A stretch of DNA of 64,000 nucleotides, taken from positions 62,001 through 126,000 of the forward strand of contig NZ_JADQDO010000005.1 in assembly GCF_015694465.1 (NCBI RefSeq), written 5' to 3'. The notes beneath the pieces were generated by a model, which saw only the letters and a program-made list of their open reading frames with translations, did not search any database and was not told where the DNA came from. Numbering within the stretch: position 1 is the stretch's first letter; each line of letters opens with the position of its first letter. The position numbers and the translations under genes were made by a program. Source of the stretch: Microvirga alba. Its GTDB lineage: Bacteria; Pseudomonadota; Alphaproteobacteria; Rhizobiales; Beijerinckiaceae. This document shows, piece by piece, positions 1-8,899 of the stretch.

Positions 1-67
1 TTCATGAGGCTGCGCGCTTCAAAGCGAGATCGCCGGCAGAAGACCGATGATCACAAACTGAGCGGCT

Positions 68-1411
68 TTACCCCCGCCCCTTGTCGAACGGATTCTTGCC
101 CATGCGCAGCAACATGCGGATCGGCACGCCGGGAAGTTCGAAGGACTCGCGCAGGCTGTTGACGAGGTAGCGGCTATAGCTCTTCGGCAGGGCGTCAAGC
201 TGGTTACCGAAAAGCGCGAAGGTCGGCGGGCGGGATTTGATCTGCGTCATGTAGCGGATCTTGATGCGCCGCCCCGACACCGCCGGCGGAGGATTGGCTT
301 CCAGCGCCTCGCTCAGCCATTGATTGATGCGCGCGGTCGATACGCGGCGGTTCCAGGTCTCGTAGACCTGCAGAATGGCCTTCATCAGCGGATCAATGCC
401 GCTGCCTGCCAGACCCGAAAGCGGCACCACCGGAGCACCCTTCACCTGCGGCAGAAGACGGGTTGCCTTTTCCCGAAGATCCTTGAGGAGATTTGGCTGA
501 TCCGCGACCAGATCCCATTTGTTGAGGCCGATCACGAGGGCGCGACCTTCCTGCTCCACCAGATCGACGATGGAGAGATCCTGCTTTTCGAACGGAATGG
601 TGGCGTCGAGGAGGATGACGACGACTTCGGCAAAGCGCACGGCGCGCAGGGCGTCGGCAACGGAGAGCTTTTCGAGCTTGTCCTCGACGCGGGCGCGCTT
701 GCGCAGACCCGCCGTGTCGAACAGCTTGATCGCGCGGCCACGCCAATCCCAATCGATGGAAATGGAGTCGCGGGTGATGCCCGCCTCCGGGCCGGTCAGC
801 AGGCGATCCTCGCCGACCATGCGGTTGATGAGCGTGGACTTGCCCGCGTTCGGCCGCCCGACGATGGCGACCTGAAGCGGCTTGTTCGGATCTTCCTCTT
901 CTTCCTCCTCGCCCGGTTCGGGGAAGAAAGGCATCAGCGATTCGAAGAGATCCGCCATTCCTTCGCCATGCTCGGCGGAAAGCGGCACGGGATCGCCGAG
1001 ACCGAGAGAGAACGCCTCATAGGCGCCAGCCATGCCGGCTCCCCCCTCCGCCTTGTTGGCGATGAGGATGACGGGCTTGCCGGAGCGGCGCACCATTTCG
1101 GCAAAGGGCCGGTCGGCCGGCAGAATGCCGACGCGGGCGTCGATCACGAAGAGGATGACATCGGCATCGCCGATGGCGGCCTCGGTCTGGGCGCGCATGC
1201 GGCCGAGAAGCGACTCTTCGGTCGCCTCTTCCAGACCCGCCGTGTCGATGATGCGGAACTCGAGGTCGCCGAGACGCGCGTCACCCTCGCGCCGGTCGCG
1301 GGTCACGCCCGGACGGTCATCAACGAGTGCAAGCTTCTTGCCGACGAGGCGGTTGAAAAGGGTCGATTTGCCGACATTCGGCCGCCCGACAATGGCGACG
1401 GTAGGCGTCAT
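68..1411 (-). CDS. der: GTPase Der (EngA), ribosome assembly
   Basis: Der is a tandem-domain GTPase needed for maturation of the 50S ribosomal subunit. The 447-residue product shows two complete G domains: P-loops GRPNVGKS at residues 9-16 and GRPNAGKS at about 185-192, each followed by a DTAG Switch II motif. The second domain has the canonical NKWD base-recognition motif, while the first reads NKAE. An acidic linker (about 167-175) separates them, and the C-terminal ~90 residues form the KH-like RNA-binding domain. Length is normal for the family. The ATG is preceded by a GAGAGG-like ribosome site. The gene lies 13 bases after the TPR gene on the same strand, so co-transcription is likely. 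Confidence 0.97.
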   Translation of the reverse strand: MTPTVAIVGRPNVGKSTLFNRLVGKKLALVDDRPGVTRDRREGDARLGDLEFRIIDTAGLEEATEESLLGRMRAQTEAAIGDADVILFVIDARVGILPADRPFAEMVRRSGKPVILIANKAEGGAGMAGAYEAFSLGLGDPVPLSAEHGEGMADLFESLMPFFPEPGEEEEEEDPNKPLQVAIVGRPNAGKSTLINRMVGEDRLLTGPEAGITRDSISIDWDWRGRAIKLFDTAGLRKRARVEDKLEKLSVADALRAVRFAEVVVILLDATIPFEKQDLSIVDLVEQEGRALVIGLNKWDLVADQPNLLKDLREKATRLLPQVKGAPVVPLSGLAGSGIDPLMKAILQVYETWNRRVSTARINQWLSEALEANPPPAVSGRRIKIRYMTQIKSRPPTFALFGNQLDALPKSYSRYLVNSLRESFELPGVPIRMLLRMGKNPFDKGRG

Positions 1412-1424
1412 GTCATGCCTCTCT

Positions 1425-2102
1425 TTATTGGGTGACCTGAACCGGACCGCCTGCCACGAGTGCCGTGTAGACGGTAAGCCGCTGCTTCAGGCTGGGTGGA
1501 GTGTCGCGATCCGCCGCGATCTGATCGAACCAACGTCCCGCGTAATCCATATCGCCAGCCTTCAGACCGGACAGGCCCAAAAGCTCGCGCGCGGAGTGCC
1601 GCCACGCGTTGCCGGGAACCGCGAGGCGCTCAAGCGCCGGACGGATCGTGGCCGGATCGGCGCTGTCCAACCGCAGCCAGGCGGCGCGAAGACGCGCCAG
1701 ATCCTGCCAGAGCGAACCCAGCTTGGCGTCGCTCGCCAGAGCGTCATAGGCCGAAGCGCCGTTTTCCGGGTTCTGGGTGCCAAGCTCGGCCGCCAGGCGG
1801 AACTTCGTCAACAGGGCGTATCCCGAGCTATCTTCCTTGGCCAGCGCCTCCAGAATCGCTTCGGACTCCTTGCTCTTGTCCTCGCGGGAGAACTTGAGGG
1901 CCTCTTCATAGCGAACGGCGGCGGCCTGGGCGCGGGTTTCCTGGGTATGTTCCCAGAAGCGCCAGCCCCCCACGGAGGCCACGACAAGAATGGCAACGCC
2001 AATGATGACGCCGTTGTAGCGCTTCCAGATCTGGGCCATCTGGTCGCGGCGATATTCCTCGTCGACCTCGCGGATGAACTCGTCGTTCGGAGCCATACTC
2101 AT
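1425..2102 (-). CDS. Membrane-anchored TPR protein (YfgM-like, TPR_21)
   Basis: This 225-residue protein has a short cytosolic N-terminus, one hydrophobic segment at roughly residues 29-48, and an alanine- and leucine-rich helical remainder typical of tetratricopeptide repeats. That arrangement matches the YfgM/TPR_21 family, whose E. coli member is an ancillary subunit of the SecYEG translocon. The placement next to der is also the rule for yfgM-type genes in many proteobacteria. The start may be either of two methionines (MSM); the first is used here. It ends 13 bases before der on the same strand, so the two probably form one transcript. The translocon role is family knowledge and cannot be tested from sequence. 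Confidence 0.85.
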   Translation of the reverse strand: MSMAPNDEFIREVDEEYRRDQMAQIWKRYNGVIIGVAILVVASVGGWRFWEHTQETRAQAAAVRYEEALKFSREDKSKESEAILEALAKEDSSGYALLTKFRLAAELGTQNPENGASAYDALASDAKLGSLWQDLARLRAAWLRLDSADPATIRPALERLAVPGNAWRHSARELLGLSGLKAGDMDYAGRWFDQIAADRDTPPSLKQRLTVYTALVAGGPVQVTQ

Positions 2103-2210
2103 TTCGCGGCCGATGCCGCCTCCATTATCGAATTGGGTCGCCTAGCATAGACCCCCGCATAAGGCGAGGGGCTGATCGCGTCGCAGGTATTTTCTGCGCA
2201 TCTCTTGCTG

Positions 2211-2326
2211 CCTCATCCCACACCCTCAACCTCAGGAGGGCGTCAGCCCGTCTCGAAGGGCGAGGCGTGTCCGTGCGGATTGGTCCCTCCCTTCGAGACG
2301 CAGCTTGGCTGCTCCTCAGGATGGGG
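2211..2326. repeat. Dispersed palindromic repeat, copy A
   Basis: About 115 bases begin CCTCATCC and end CAGGATGGGG, with internal arms CGTCTCGAAGG and CCTTCGAGACG, so the whole unit can fold into a long hairpin. A related copy lies at 50355-50458 with the same start, the same internal arms and the shared segment GACGAGGCGTGTCC or GGCGAGGCGTGTCC. It fills the gap between the TPR gene and nnrU-like gene and carries no ORF of its own. Extragenic palindromes of this type are common in Rhizobiales; I infer a REP-like element rather than a gene. Confidence 0.8.
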
Positions 2327-2336
2327 AAGAACGCGG

Positions 2337-2918
2337 TCAGCCTCGGCCGGGCAAGACAGGCACGCCGATCAGCAGCGGATGGAGCCAGACGGCAAAGGCC
2401 ACATATGCAGCGGTTCCGATGAGAACGGCCAGCAAATCGTTGCGAATCCCCGGCGGAGGAGGGGCCGGAACCGGCTCGCCTCGATATTTGACGCTGATCC
2501 GCGCCATGACCGCCCAGGCGAGAAACGAGCCGAACAGCAGGATGGAGCCGAGATCGCCATTGGCAAGAAGATGAGCGAAAGCCCAGGTCTTCACGCCAGC
2601 CAACATCGGATGCTTCAGCAGGGCCTTGATCCGCCCCGGCAGGTAAGCGGCGGGGAAGCAGACGAAAGCGATCCACACCAGGGGAAGCGCGAGATGCCGG
2701 GCCCAGACCGGAGGGTCCCAGACCGGGATATAGCCCGCCTGCCGATACTGGCCGTAGCCGATCACGATCAGGACGAGGCCGGAAAGCGCGAGCAGCGAAA
2801 AGAGCCCCTTGTAAGGTCCCTCCCCGATCTTCGCGATGAGCCCGGCCCTCCAGCCGCGCGCCATGGTAAAAAGATGTATGCCGAGGAAAACGATCAGGCC
2901 AACGACGAGCAACGTCAC
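2337..2918 (-). CDS. NnrU family membrane protein
   Basis: A 193-residue, very hydrophobic protein with about six membrane segments. The opening segment (LLVVGLIVFLGIHLF), the motif LxxHPM in KALLKHPMLAGVKTW, and the AHLLANGDLGS stretch are hallmarks of NnrU, an inner-membrane protein first linked to nitric-oxide and nitrite metabolism in Rhodobacter. NnrU is also related to the isoprenoid-modifying MddA/NnrU group, so a denitrification role is not assured. No nitrite or NO reductase genes lie nearby. The start is GTG, preceded by GGGAGAT. An 18-base tandem repeat lies directly upstream, close to where a promoter or operator would sit. Confidence 0.85.
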   Translation of the reverse strand: MTLLVVGLIVFLGIHLFTMARGWRAGLIAKIGEGPYKGLFSLLALSGLVLIVIGYGQYRQAGYIPVWDPPVWARHLALPLVWIAFVCFPAAYLPGRIKALLKHPMLAGVKTWAFAHLLANGDLGSILLFGSFLAWAVMARISVKYRGEPVPAPPPPGIRNDLLAVLIGTAAYVAFAVWLHPLLIGVPVLPGRG

Positions 2919-3246
2919 GACGATCTCCCAGGATGGGACTAAATTACAGGATGTGACTAAATTATAGGCATCGGACGACTGTCATATCGCCGGCCACGAG
3001 AGCGATCCTAATCGACTTTGATTAAAAGCCTACCGCGCAAGCATCTGAGGCGACTTTTCCTTGCTTTGGAACGCATTACGCGGACCGAAACTTTTAAAGA
3101 CCCGGCACCTTGCGACATGAAAGCACCCCGGATACTCGCCTTAAGTCGAGTATGGTTGCGCTTATGCGGGCCTAGCGCGGGAACTTCGAGTTCGGTAGCT
3201 AGGCTATTCAGACAAAACGAATAAGACCGGTTAGGGGAAGAAACAG
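2919..3246. other. Intergenic region between nnrU-like and TRAP genes
   Basis: Apart from the tandem duplication at its left end, this 328-base divergent spacer holds a dyad at 3133-3154 (arms ATACTCG and CGAGTAT, 8-base loop centred on CTTAAGT). The dyad could be an operator for the TRAP genes that follow. A purine-rich ribosome site (AGGGGAAG) closes the region. A 68-codon reading frame at 3018-3224 has no recognisable features and I do not call it. Confidence 0.5.
2930..2965. repeat. 18-bp tandem duplication upstream of nnrU-like gene
   Basis: Two adjacent 18-base units (2930-2947 and 2948-2965) differ at two positions; the shared core is GACTAAATTA. On the minus strand the upstream unit contains a TATAAT-like hexamer (2961-2966). 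The pair lies just before the ribosome-binding site of the NnrU-type gene. It could be a duplicated operator or a replication slip. Confidence 0.7.
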
Positions 3247-3867
3247 GTGGCAGCGCTCCTTCGGCTATCCCGCATCATCGACTCGGTTAACGTGCGCCTC
3301 GGCAAGACCGCAGCGTGGGCCATCGTCGTCGCGATCCTGGTGTCGGCGATCAACGCCATCATCCGGCGCGTTTTCGGCGTCTCATCGAATGCTTGGCTGG
3401 AGCTGCAATGGTATCTGTTCGGCGCGGTCTTCATGCTCTGTTCCGCCTGGACCCTTAAGTCGAACGAGCACATCCGCATCGACATCATCTCGAACCGGCT
3501 TTCCAAGCGCGGCCGCGACTGGATCGACATGTTCGGCAACGTCTTCTTCCTGCTGCCGTTCCTGGCAGTCATGACGTGGCTCGCCGTACCGTATTTCCTG
3601 CGCTCCTTCGCCTCGGGCGAAGTGTCCTCGAATGCGGGCGGGCTGCCGATCTGGCCGGCCAAGGCGCTGATCCTTCTGGGCTTCATCTCCCTGTCCTTCC
3701 AGTGGGTAAGCGAGGTGATCAAGCGCGTCGCGATCATGCGGGGCGACCTGGTGGATGAACATGCCGAGGTTCACAGCGCTGAGGCCGAGGCGGAGCGACT
3801 TCTCACTGAACTGGCCGACCCTGACGCCCCAGCGACCGGCGAACCTCCGGGCGATGGCATCCGCTGA
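3247..3867 (+). CDS. dctQ: TRAP transporter small permease (DctQ type)
   Basis: DctQ is the four-helix small membrane subunit of tripartite ATP-independent periplasmic transporters, which import organic acids using the sodium gradient. The 206-residue product shows four hydrophobic segments, the family-typical WLELQWYLFGAVFML region in the second, and a charged C-terminal tail from about residue 160. The start is GTG at 3247, preceded by AGGGGAAG at good spacing; a track of hydrophobic residues begins soon afterwards, so an earlier start is unlikely. The large permease gene follows after 41 bases on the same strand. No periplasmic binding-protein gene (dctP) lies on either side, so the substrate cannot be inferred here. 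Confidence 0.9.
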   Translation: MAALLRLSRIIDSVNVRLGKTAAWAIVVAILVSAINAIIRRVFGVSSNAWLELQWYLFGAVFMLCSAWTLKSNEHIRIDIISNRLSKRGRDWIDMFGNVFFLLPFLAVMTWLAVPYFLRSFASGEVSSNAGGLPIWPAKALILLGFISLSFQWVSEVIKRVAIMRGDLVDEHAEVHSAEAEAERLLTELADPDAPATGEPPGDGIR

Positions 3868-3908
3868 CCCTGTGCCCGCCCTGATCTGAATTCCCGGAGC
3901 TCCCTCCC

Positions 3909-5795
3909 ATGGCTGTGCTGATTGCCCAGAACCTCGCGCCGATCATGTTCGCGGCGCTCGTCATCTTCCTCCTCCTCGGCTATCCGGTCGCCTTCTCGCT
4001 GGCGGCAAACGGGCTGTTGTTCTTCTTCGTCGCGGTCGAACTCGCGCCGCTCGCCCCGCAGACGATCACGCTTTCCTGGCCGCTCCTCCAGGCCCTGCCC
4101 GACCGAATCTACGGCACCATGTCGAACGAGGTGCTGCTAGCGATCCCATTCTTTACGTTCATGGGGTTGATCCTCGAACGCTCCGGCATGGCGGAGGATC
4201 TGCTAGACACCATCGGCCAGCTCTTCGGCCCTGTTCGCGGCGGTCTGGCTTACGCGGTCATCTTCGTGGGCGCGCTGCTCGCGGCCACCACCGGCGTCGT
4301 CGCGGCCTCCGTGATCTCCATGGGCCTGATCTCGCTGCCGATCATGCTGCGCTACGGCTATGACCGGCGTCTGGCCTCAGGCGTCATCGCCGCCTCCGGC
4401 ACGCTCGCCCAGATCATCCCTCCCTCGCTCGTTCTCATCGTCATGGCCGACCAGCTCGGCCGTTCCGTCGGCGACATGTACGAGGGCGCGTTCCTGCCCG
4501 GCATCATTCTGGCGGGCCTCTATGCCGGCTATGTGCTGCTGATGACCTTCGTCAGCCCGAAATCGGCTCCCGGCCTGCCGCAGGAGGCGATCGGCTATCG
4601 CGAACCCAACGGCGCCCGCGGCGTCTGGCAGCTCGGCGTTCTGGTCGTCTTCTCCGGCCTCGTCGGCTATTACGTGCTGTCGCAGACGGCGACCAAGGCC
4701 GGTGCGGATTTCGTCATCCTCACGATCTGCGTCGCGACCGTGGTCGCGCTGATCTGCGCTCTGATGAACAAGATGCTCGGCGCGGAGCGCATCGCAATCT
4801 CCGCCGTGCTGACGGCAGCCCTCCTCGGCGTCTATGTCTATCTGCACCAGCAGGGCAAGGGTTCGCTGGCGCTGCTCATGGAAATGGTGGCCGCGGGTGC
4901 GATCTACGCGCTGGTCGTCGGCATCATTGAGCGCTTTACCGGCTTTCGCCTCATGTCGCGCATGGCGCGGCAGGTCACCTTCGTCATGGTGCCTCCGCTG
5001 CTGCTGATCTTCCTCGTGCTCGGTACCATCTTCATCGGGCTCGCCACGCCGACCGAAGGCGGCGCGATGGGCGCGCTCGGCTCCGTGATCCTTGCCGCAA
5101 TCAAGCGCAAGCTCGACAACAACCCGAAGCGCTTCAACTTCGCCCTTGTCCGTCAAGCAACAGACGCGACCGCAAAGCTCTCCGCCTTCGTGCTCTTCAT
5201 CCTCATCGGCGCGCGCGTGTTCTCGCTCACCTTCTACGGCGTCAACGGCCACGTCTGGGTCGAGCACCTGCTCACCTCGCTCCCAGGCGGTCAGATCGGC
5301 TTTCTGGTGTTCACCAACATACTGGTGTTCTTCCTGGCCTTCTTCCTCGACTTCTTCGAGCTCGCCTTCATCATCGTTCCGCTTTTGGGACCGGCGGCGG
5401 ACAAGCTCGGCATCGACCTGATCTGGTTTGGCGTCATGCTGGGCGTGAACATGCAGACTTCGTTCATGCATCCGCCCTTCGGCTTTGCCCTGTTCTTCCT
5501 GCGTTCGGTTGCGCCGAAAGTGCCGTATATCGACCGCGTTACAGGCAAGCGCATGGAGCCGGTCACCACGGGACAGATCTACTGGGGCGCAGTCCCCTTC
5601 GTGATCATCCAGCTGATCATGGTCGCGATTGTCGTGCTCTTCCCGAAAATCGTGACGCACTACAAGGCGGCGGGCCCGCAGGTTGATCCCGCTGCGGTCC
5701 AGAAAAAGCTCGACGAATTGCTCGTGCCGGGTCTCGGTGGCGCGGGCGGCGGATTGCCGGGTCTCAACTTCGACGAACCACCGAAGATCCAGTAA
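3909..5795 (+). CDS. dctM: TRAP transporter large permease (DctM type), enlarged form
   Basis: This is the solute-translocating subunit paired with the small permease just upstream. The 628-residue protein has many membrane segments. The first part carries the DctM signature region (EVLLAIPFFTFMGLILERSG, ATTGVVAASVISMG) and the last part the second half (FFLDFFELAFIIVPLLGP, then MHPPFGFALFFLRSVAP). Typical DctM is about 425-450 residues; here roughly 200 extra residues with further membrane helices (about 235-345) sit between the two halves. The C-terminus is glycine- and proline-rich. Enlarged DctM proteins are known from other alphaproteobacteria. A strong rho-independent terminator follows at 5891-5922, closing a two-gene operon. 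Confidence 0.9.
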   Translation: MAVLIAQNLAPIMFAALVIFLLLGYPVAFSLAANGLLFFFVAVELAPLAPQTITLSWPLLQALPDRIYGTMSNEVLLAIPFFTFMGLILERSGMAEDLLDTIGQLFGPVRGGLAYAVIFVGALLAATTGVVAASVISMGLISLPIMLRYGYDRRLASGVIAASGTLAQIIPPSLVLIVMADQLGRSVGDMYEGAFLPGIILAGLYAGYVLLMTFVSPKSAPGLPQEAIGYREPNGARGVWQLGVLVVFSGLVGYYVLSQTATKAGADFVILTICVATVVALICALMNKMLGAERIAISAVLTAALLGVYVYLHQQGKGSLALLMEMVAAGAIYALVVGIIERFTGFRLMSRMARQVTFVMVPPLLLIFLVLGTIFIGLATPTEGGAMGALGSVILAAIKRKLDNNPKRFNFALVRQATDATAKLSAFVLFILIGARVFSLTFYGVNGHVWVEHLLTSLPGGQIGFLVFTNILVFFLAFFLDFFELAFIIVPLLGPAADKLGIDLIWFGVMLGVNMQTSFMHPPFGFALFFLRSVAPKVPYIDRVTGKRMEPVTTGQIYWGAVPFVIIQLIMVAIVVLFPKIVTHYKAAGPQVDPAAVQKKLDELLVPGLGGAGGGLPGLNFDEPPKIQ

Positions 5796-5890
5796 AGCGA
5801 AAGCATGAATTCTCGGAGAGCCGGTGCTCGGCTATGGCTCTCTGATCCAAGGCTAAACAGGGGGGCGGCATAAAAACATCCGCCACGAGG

Positions 5891-5922
5891 AAAGGGCAGG
5901 TTCGCGAGAACCTGCCCTTTTT
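5891..5922 (+). terminator. Rho-independent terminator after TRAP operon
   Basis: A perfect 13-base stem (AAAGGGCAGGTTC with GAACCTGCCCTTT) closes a GCGA tetraloop and runs into a T tract. It ends the TRAP operon about 95 bases after the dctM stop codon. Confidence 0.9.
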
Positions 5923-5979
5923 CATTGGAGATCGAGAGCGCGGGCTGGTGCTCAAGGCTGGCGAGGTTATGATGCCATC

Positions 5980-6663
5980 ATGACCGCAGCGGAACCGATC
6001 ACGATCGCAATCGGCGATGACACGAGCGTCTCCGGGCTCTGGCAAGCGCCGCCTGAAGCGCGAGCATGTGTCGTTCTTGCCCATGGTGCCGGCGCCGGCA
6101 TGACGCACAAAGGCATGACCGCGCTAGCGGATGGGCTTGCGGCGCGCGGCATCGCAACACTGCGCTACCAGTTCCCGTATATTGAGCGCGGCTCACGGCG
6201 CCCCGACACTCCCCAAATCGCCCATGGGGCCGTGCGCGCGGCTGTCGCCGAAGCGGCGCGGCGGGCACCGGATCTACCGCTCTTAGCCGGAGGCAGATCG
6301 TTTGGCGGGCGTATGACGTCGCAAGCGCAGGCGCTCGCGCTGTTACCGGGTGTCCGAGGCATCTTATTCTTCGCCTTTCCGCTTCATCCCGCGGGAAAGC
6401 CCTCCGACGAGCGGGCAGAGCATTTATCGGCCATCGGGATTCCGATGCTGTTTCTGCAAGGGACGCGAGACGAGCTTGCAACGCGTGATCTGCTTGAGCC
6501 GGTCATTGCCAAGCTTGGCGCGCGGGCCACCCTCAAACTGCTCGATGACGCCGATCACTCCTTCCATGTTCCGGCCAAGACGGGCCGGAAGGATGTGGAG
6601 GTGATGGCAGATTTGCTCGATGCCGCAGCCGCCTGGATCGATGCAGTCCTGAAACAATCGTAG
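5980..6663 (+). CDS. Alpha/beta hydrolase (Tex30/KANL3-like family)
   Basis: A 227-residue soluble hydrolase. It has an oxyanion-strand motif LAHGAGAG near residues 33-40, the nucleophile elbow GRSFGG at 105-110 with Ser107, an acid in the QGTRDELA strand, and a late histidine in DADHSFH. This is the layout of the small dienelactone-hydrolase-like family that includes Tex30 and KANL3. The substrate is unknown. The ATG is followed by a charged stretch and no signal peptide is visible, so it is probably cytosolic. It is transcribed away from the TRAP terminator and convergent with the ArsC-like gene. Confidence 0.85.
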   Translation: MTAAEPITIAIGDDTSVSGLWQAPPEARACVVLAHGAGAGMTHKGMTALADGLAARGIATLRYQFPYIERGSRRPDTPQIAHGAVRAAVAEAARRAPDLPLLAGGRSFGGRMTSQAQALALLPGVRGILFFAFPLHPAGKPSDERAEHLSAIGIPMLFLQGTRDELATRDLLEPVIAKLGARATLKLLDDADHSFHVPAKTGRKDVEVMADLLDAAAAWIDAVLKQS

Positions 6664-6686
6664 AGCCGGACCTTCCCGCGCATCGA

Positions 6687-7055
6687 TCAGAGGTGAGCGA
6701 AAGCCTCTTCGTATTTTTCTGCGCTGAAACCCACGAGCAGGCGTCCCGCGACCTCGAGCACCGGCCGCTTGATCATCGACGGCTGGTCGAGCATCAGCAC
6801 GACGGCCCTGCTCTCATCGAGCCCGGCCTTGTCGGCTTCCGGCAATTTGCGAAAGGTCGTTCCCGCGCAATTGAGCAGCGCCTCCCAACCGACACCACGT
6901 ATCCAGCTTTCAATGCGAGGCCGATCGATGCCCACAACCTTGTAGTCATGGAAAGCATAGGCGACGCCGCGCTCATCGAGCCAGGCGCGCGCCTTCTTCA
7001 TCGTGTCGCAATTCTTGATGCCGTAGAGGGTGATGGCTTGCTTCGACGCTTCCAA
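6687..7055 (-). CDS. ArsC family reductase (YffB/Spx-like)
   Basis: The 122-residue protein opens with the thioredoxin-fold strand ITLYGIKNCDTMKKA, placing a single catalytic-type cysteine at residue 16 in NCDTMKKA. It ends with KRPVLEV and LVGFSAEKYEEAF, both typical of the ArsC/Spx/YffB family. YffB-type proteins are glutathione-dependent thiol reductases rather than true arsenate reductases, and no ars genes lie nearby, so I avoid the arsC name. No ATG is available: the start is TTG, preceded by GGAG eight bases upstream, which supports it. It is convergent with the hydrolase gene, 23 bases away. Confidence 0.88.
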   Translation of the reverse strand: MEASKQAITLYGIKNCDTMKKARAWLDERGVAYAFHDYKVVGIDRPRIESWIRGVGWEALLNCAGTTFRKLPEADKAGLDESRAVVLMLDQPSMIKRPVLEVAGRLLVGFSAEKYEEAFAHL

Positions 7056-7239
7056 CGATATCGCTCCGCTCGATCACAGGGACAAGTTTCTCATTCCCAC
7101 GCGATTGTTCTCATCGATTGTAATGGTTTGATCTTTCGGGGCAAATTTTTCCTGTCGCTGAAATTTCCGTCGATCGAACCGTCAGATGAGTTTGGCTATT
7201 GATCTGAAATAGGAAGTTCGATGATCGAGGAGATTCCAT

Positions 7240-7620
7240 ATGGAAGACCGAGAGATTCGAGCGGCTCTGGATCGCCACTGGGCCGCCTCCGATGCAAACG
7301 ACTTCGAGGTGGAACACCAGATTTATCGAGAGGACGCGGTGCTCGAATATCCCCAGTCGGGCGAGCGCATCCGCGGGCGGCGGAGGATTCAGTCATCTCG
7401 CGCCGCGCAGCCGAACCGGAAGCGTTTCACAGTGCGGCGGATCGTCGGCGCAGGCGACCTCTGGGTCACCGAATATGTCCTGACCTATGACGGGCGGCCG
7501 TCCTACACTGTGAGCATCATGGAGTTCCTCGATGGGAAGGTGGCCCACGAGACCCAGTATTTCAGCGATCCGTTCGATCCGGGGCCTTCGCGCGCACAAT
7601 GGGTCGAGCAGATGCCCTGA
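7240..7620 (+). CDS. SnoaL-like / NTF2-fold protein
   Basis: A 126-residue protein with the SnoaL-like layout. It has an N-terminal helix, the segment YREDAVLEYPQSGERIRGR characteristic of the cone-shaped alpha+beta fold, and a C-terminal HETQYFSDPF strand. Family members bind small hydrophobic ligands or act as isomerases or hydrolases; the function here cannot be assigned. GAGGAG precedes the ATG at good spacing. The stop lies 26 bases before the start of the 3-methyladenine glycosylase gene on the same strand, so the two may be co-transcribed. Confidence 0.8.
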   Translation: MEDREIRAALDRHWAASDANDFEVEHQIYREDAVLEYPQSGERIRGRRRIQSSRAAQPNRKRFTVRRIVGAGDLWVTEYVLTYDGRPSYTVSIMEFLDGKVAHETQYFSDPFDPGPSRAQWVEQMP

Positions 7621-7646
7621 AACCTGGCTGCCATGAGGAGGGTCAC

Positions 7647-8234
7647 ATGCCGGTCGCGCGCTCTGACCTACCGACGGATACAGTCTCTCTCGCCCGCTAT
7701 CTCATTGGCAAGGTATTGGTGCGGGATTTGCCGGAAGGCGCTGCCAGCGGCCGAATTGTCGAGACCGAGGCGTATGTCGTCGGCGACGCCGCAGGGCACG
7801 CCTATCGGGGAATGACCCGGCGCAATCGCTCGCTTTTCCTCGAGCGTGGGCACGCCTATGTTTATCTCGCCTATGGCAGCTCATACATGCTGAATGTCTC
7901 AAGCGAGACGCCTGGGATCGGAGCCGGCGTCCTGCTGAGAGCGCTCGAGCCGCTCGAAGGCATCCCGATCATGCGGCGGAATCGTGGTATCGAGCGCTTG
8001 CGCGACCTGGCGCGAGGACCAGGAAAACTCACCGCGGCGTTGCAGGTTGATGGTCGACTCGACGGGCTCGATCTCTGCCGAGAAGGCCCTCTTTGGCTCG
8101 GACCCAGTGACCATGAACCCGGCGAAATCGGGCAGAGCATCAGGATCGGCATTTCGCGGGATGCGAACCGCCTCCTACGATTTTATCTTCGGGACAGCCC
8201 GTTCGTCAGCGGTCCAAGATCCCTCAATGAATAA
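7647..8234 (+). CDS. DNA-3-methyladenine glycosylase (AAG/MPG family)
   Basis: This enzyme removes alkylated purines such as 3-methyladenine and starts base excision repair. The 195-residue product carries the family core: GRIVETEAY with the catalytic glutamate, AYRGMTRRN, the YVYLAYGSSYMLNV strand and the LARGPGKL motif near residue 130. An upstream in-frame start at 7599 would overlap the preceding gene; the ATG at 7647 has a clear GAGGAGGG ribosome site and matches the usual family N-terminus. It follows the SnoaL-like gene closely. The related damage gene aidB-like lies in this window too, but far away and without obvious co-regulation. Confidence 0.92.
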   Translation: MPVARSDLPTDTVSLARYLIGKVLVRDLPEGAASGRIVETEAYVVGDAAGHAYRGMTRRNRSLFLERGHAYVYLAYGSSYMLNVSSETPGIGAGVLLRALEPLEGIPIMRRNRGIERLRDLARGPGKLTAALQVDGRLDGLDLCREGPLWLGPSDHEPGEIGQSIRIGISRDANRLLRFYLRDSPFVSGPRSLNE

Positions 8235-8387
8235 TCGTCGGAGTGCCCAATATGGCGCGAAAGGGGTCCCACCGCATCGCCGAGACAAAGGCGCCGAGCG
8301 GAGGCCGACAGACATGGCTCGGATCACGCTCTACCCCACGTGACTGGTGCTGGTGCTACAATTCTGAAAATGAAGCAGAGAACGGCG

Positions 8388-8837
8388 CTACCCCTCAAGC
8401 GCCCCAATCATCTCCACCCGCGTCGCATGCCGGCCGCCCTCGAACTGGGCCGTCAGGAACGCATCCACGATATCCAACGCCAGCCCTTCGCCCACCACGC
8501 GCACGCCAATCGACAGCATGTTGGCGTCGTTGTGCTGGCGGATCATACGAGCCGAGAATGTGTCGGCGCAGACGCCGCAACGGATGCCCTTTACCTTGTT
8601 CGCCGCCATCATGATGCCCTGGCCGGTGCCGCATAGGATGATGCCGAACCGGCAATCACCGGAGGCGACGAGCCGCGCCGCAGCTTCGCCATGCTTAGGG
8701 TAGTGTGTGCTCTCCGGCGTCGTCGGCCCGATGTCGACCACCACCCAGCCATGCGCCGCGATATGAGCGGCTATGGCCTGTCGGAGCTGGATCGCGGCGT
8801 GGTCGCTGGAGAGGACGATGCGGTTGCTGGCTGGCAT
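8388..8837 (-). CDS. rpiB: Ribose-5-phosphate isomerase B
   Basis: RpiB interconverts ribose 5-phosphate and ribulose 5-phosphate in the pentose phosphate pathway. The 149-residue product shows the RpiB/LacAB features: the SSDHAAIQLR start strand with its phosphate-binding Asp-His, ILCGTGQGIMMAANK with the catalytic-type cysteine, and the RxIRQHNDANML segment. The frame extends 15 codons further upstream, but the ATG at 8835-8837 gives the normal family N-terminus and is preferred. It lies after guaA on the same strand (62 bases downstream of it), in a short run of central metabolism genes. Confidence 0.93.
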   Translation of the reverse strand: MPASNRIVLSSDHAAIQLRQAIAAHIAAHGWVVVDIGPTTPESTHYPKHGEAAARLVASGDCRFGIILCGTGQGIMMAANKVKGIRCGVCADTFSARMIRQHNDANMLSIGVRVVGEGLALDIVDAFLTAQFEGGRHATRVEMIGALEG

Positions 8838-8899
8838 GGAGATGTCGTCTCGTTTCCCGAAGCAATTTGGCGGCTTGTCCAAGTTGGATCAGCTCACCC

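Noticed and set aside
2125..2676. 183-codon minus-strand frame
   Set aside because: Covers the palindromic repeat and the nnrU-like gene in another frame; nothing protein-like in it.
3018..3224. 68-codon plus-strand frame before the TRAP genes
   Set aside because: No ribosome site, signal peptide or domain; lies across a dyad that is more likely regulatory.
4377..5660. 427-codon minus-strand frame opposite dctM
   Set aside because: Highly charged shadow of membrane-helix codons; no independent support.
6693..7202. 169-codon plus-strand frame
   Set aside because: Antisense to the ArsC-like gene and its spacer.
8235..8387. Possible tRNA-like segment between the glycosylase gene and rpiB
   Set aside because: No cloverleaf could be drawn and there is no T-loop consensus. 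No tRNA was found anywhere in the window by eye.
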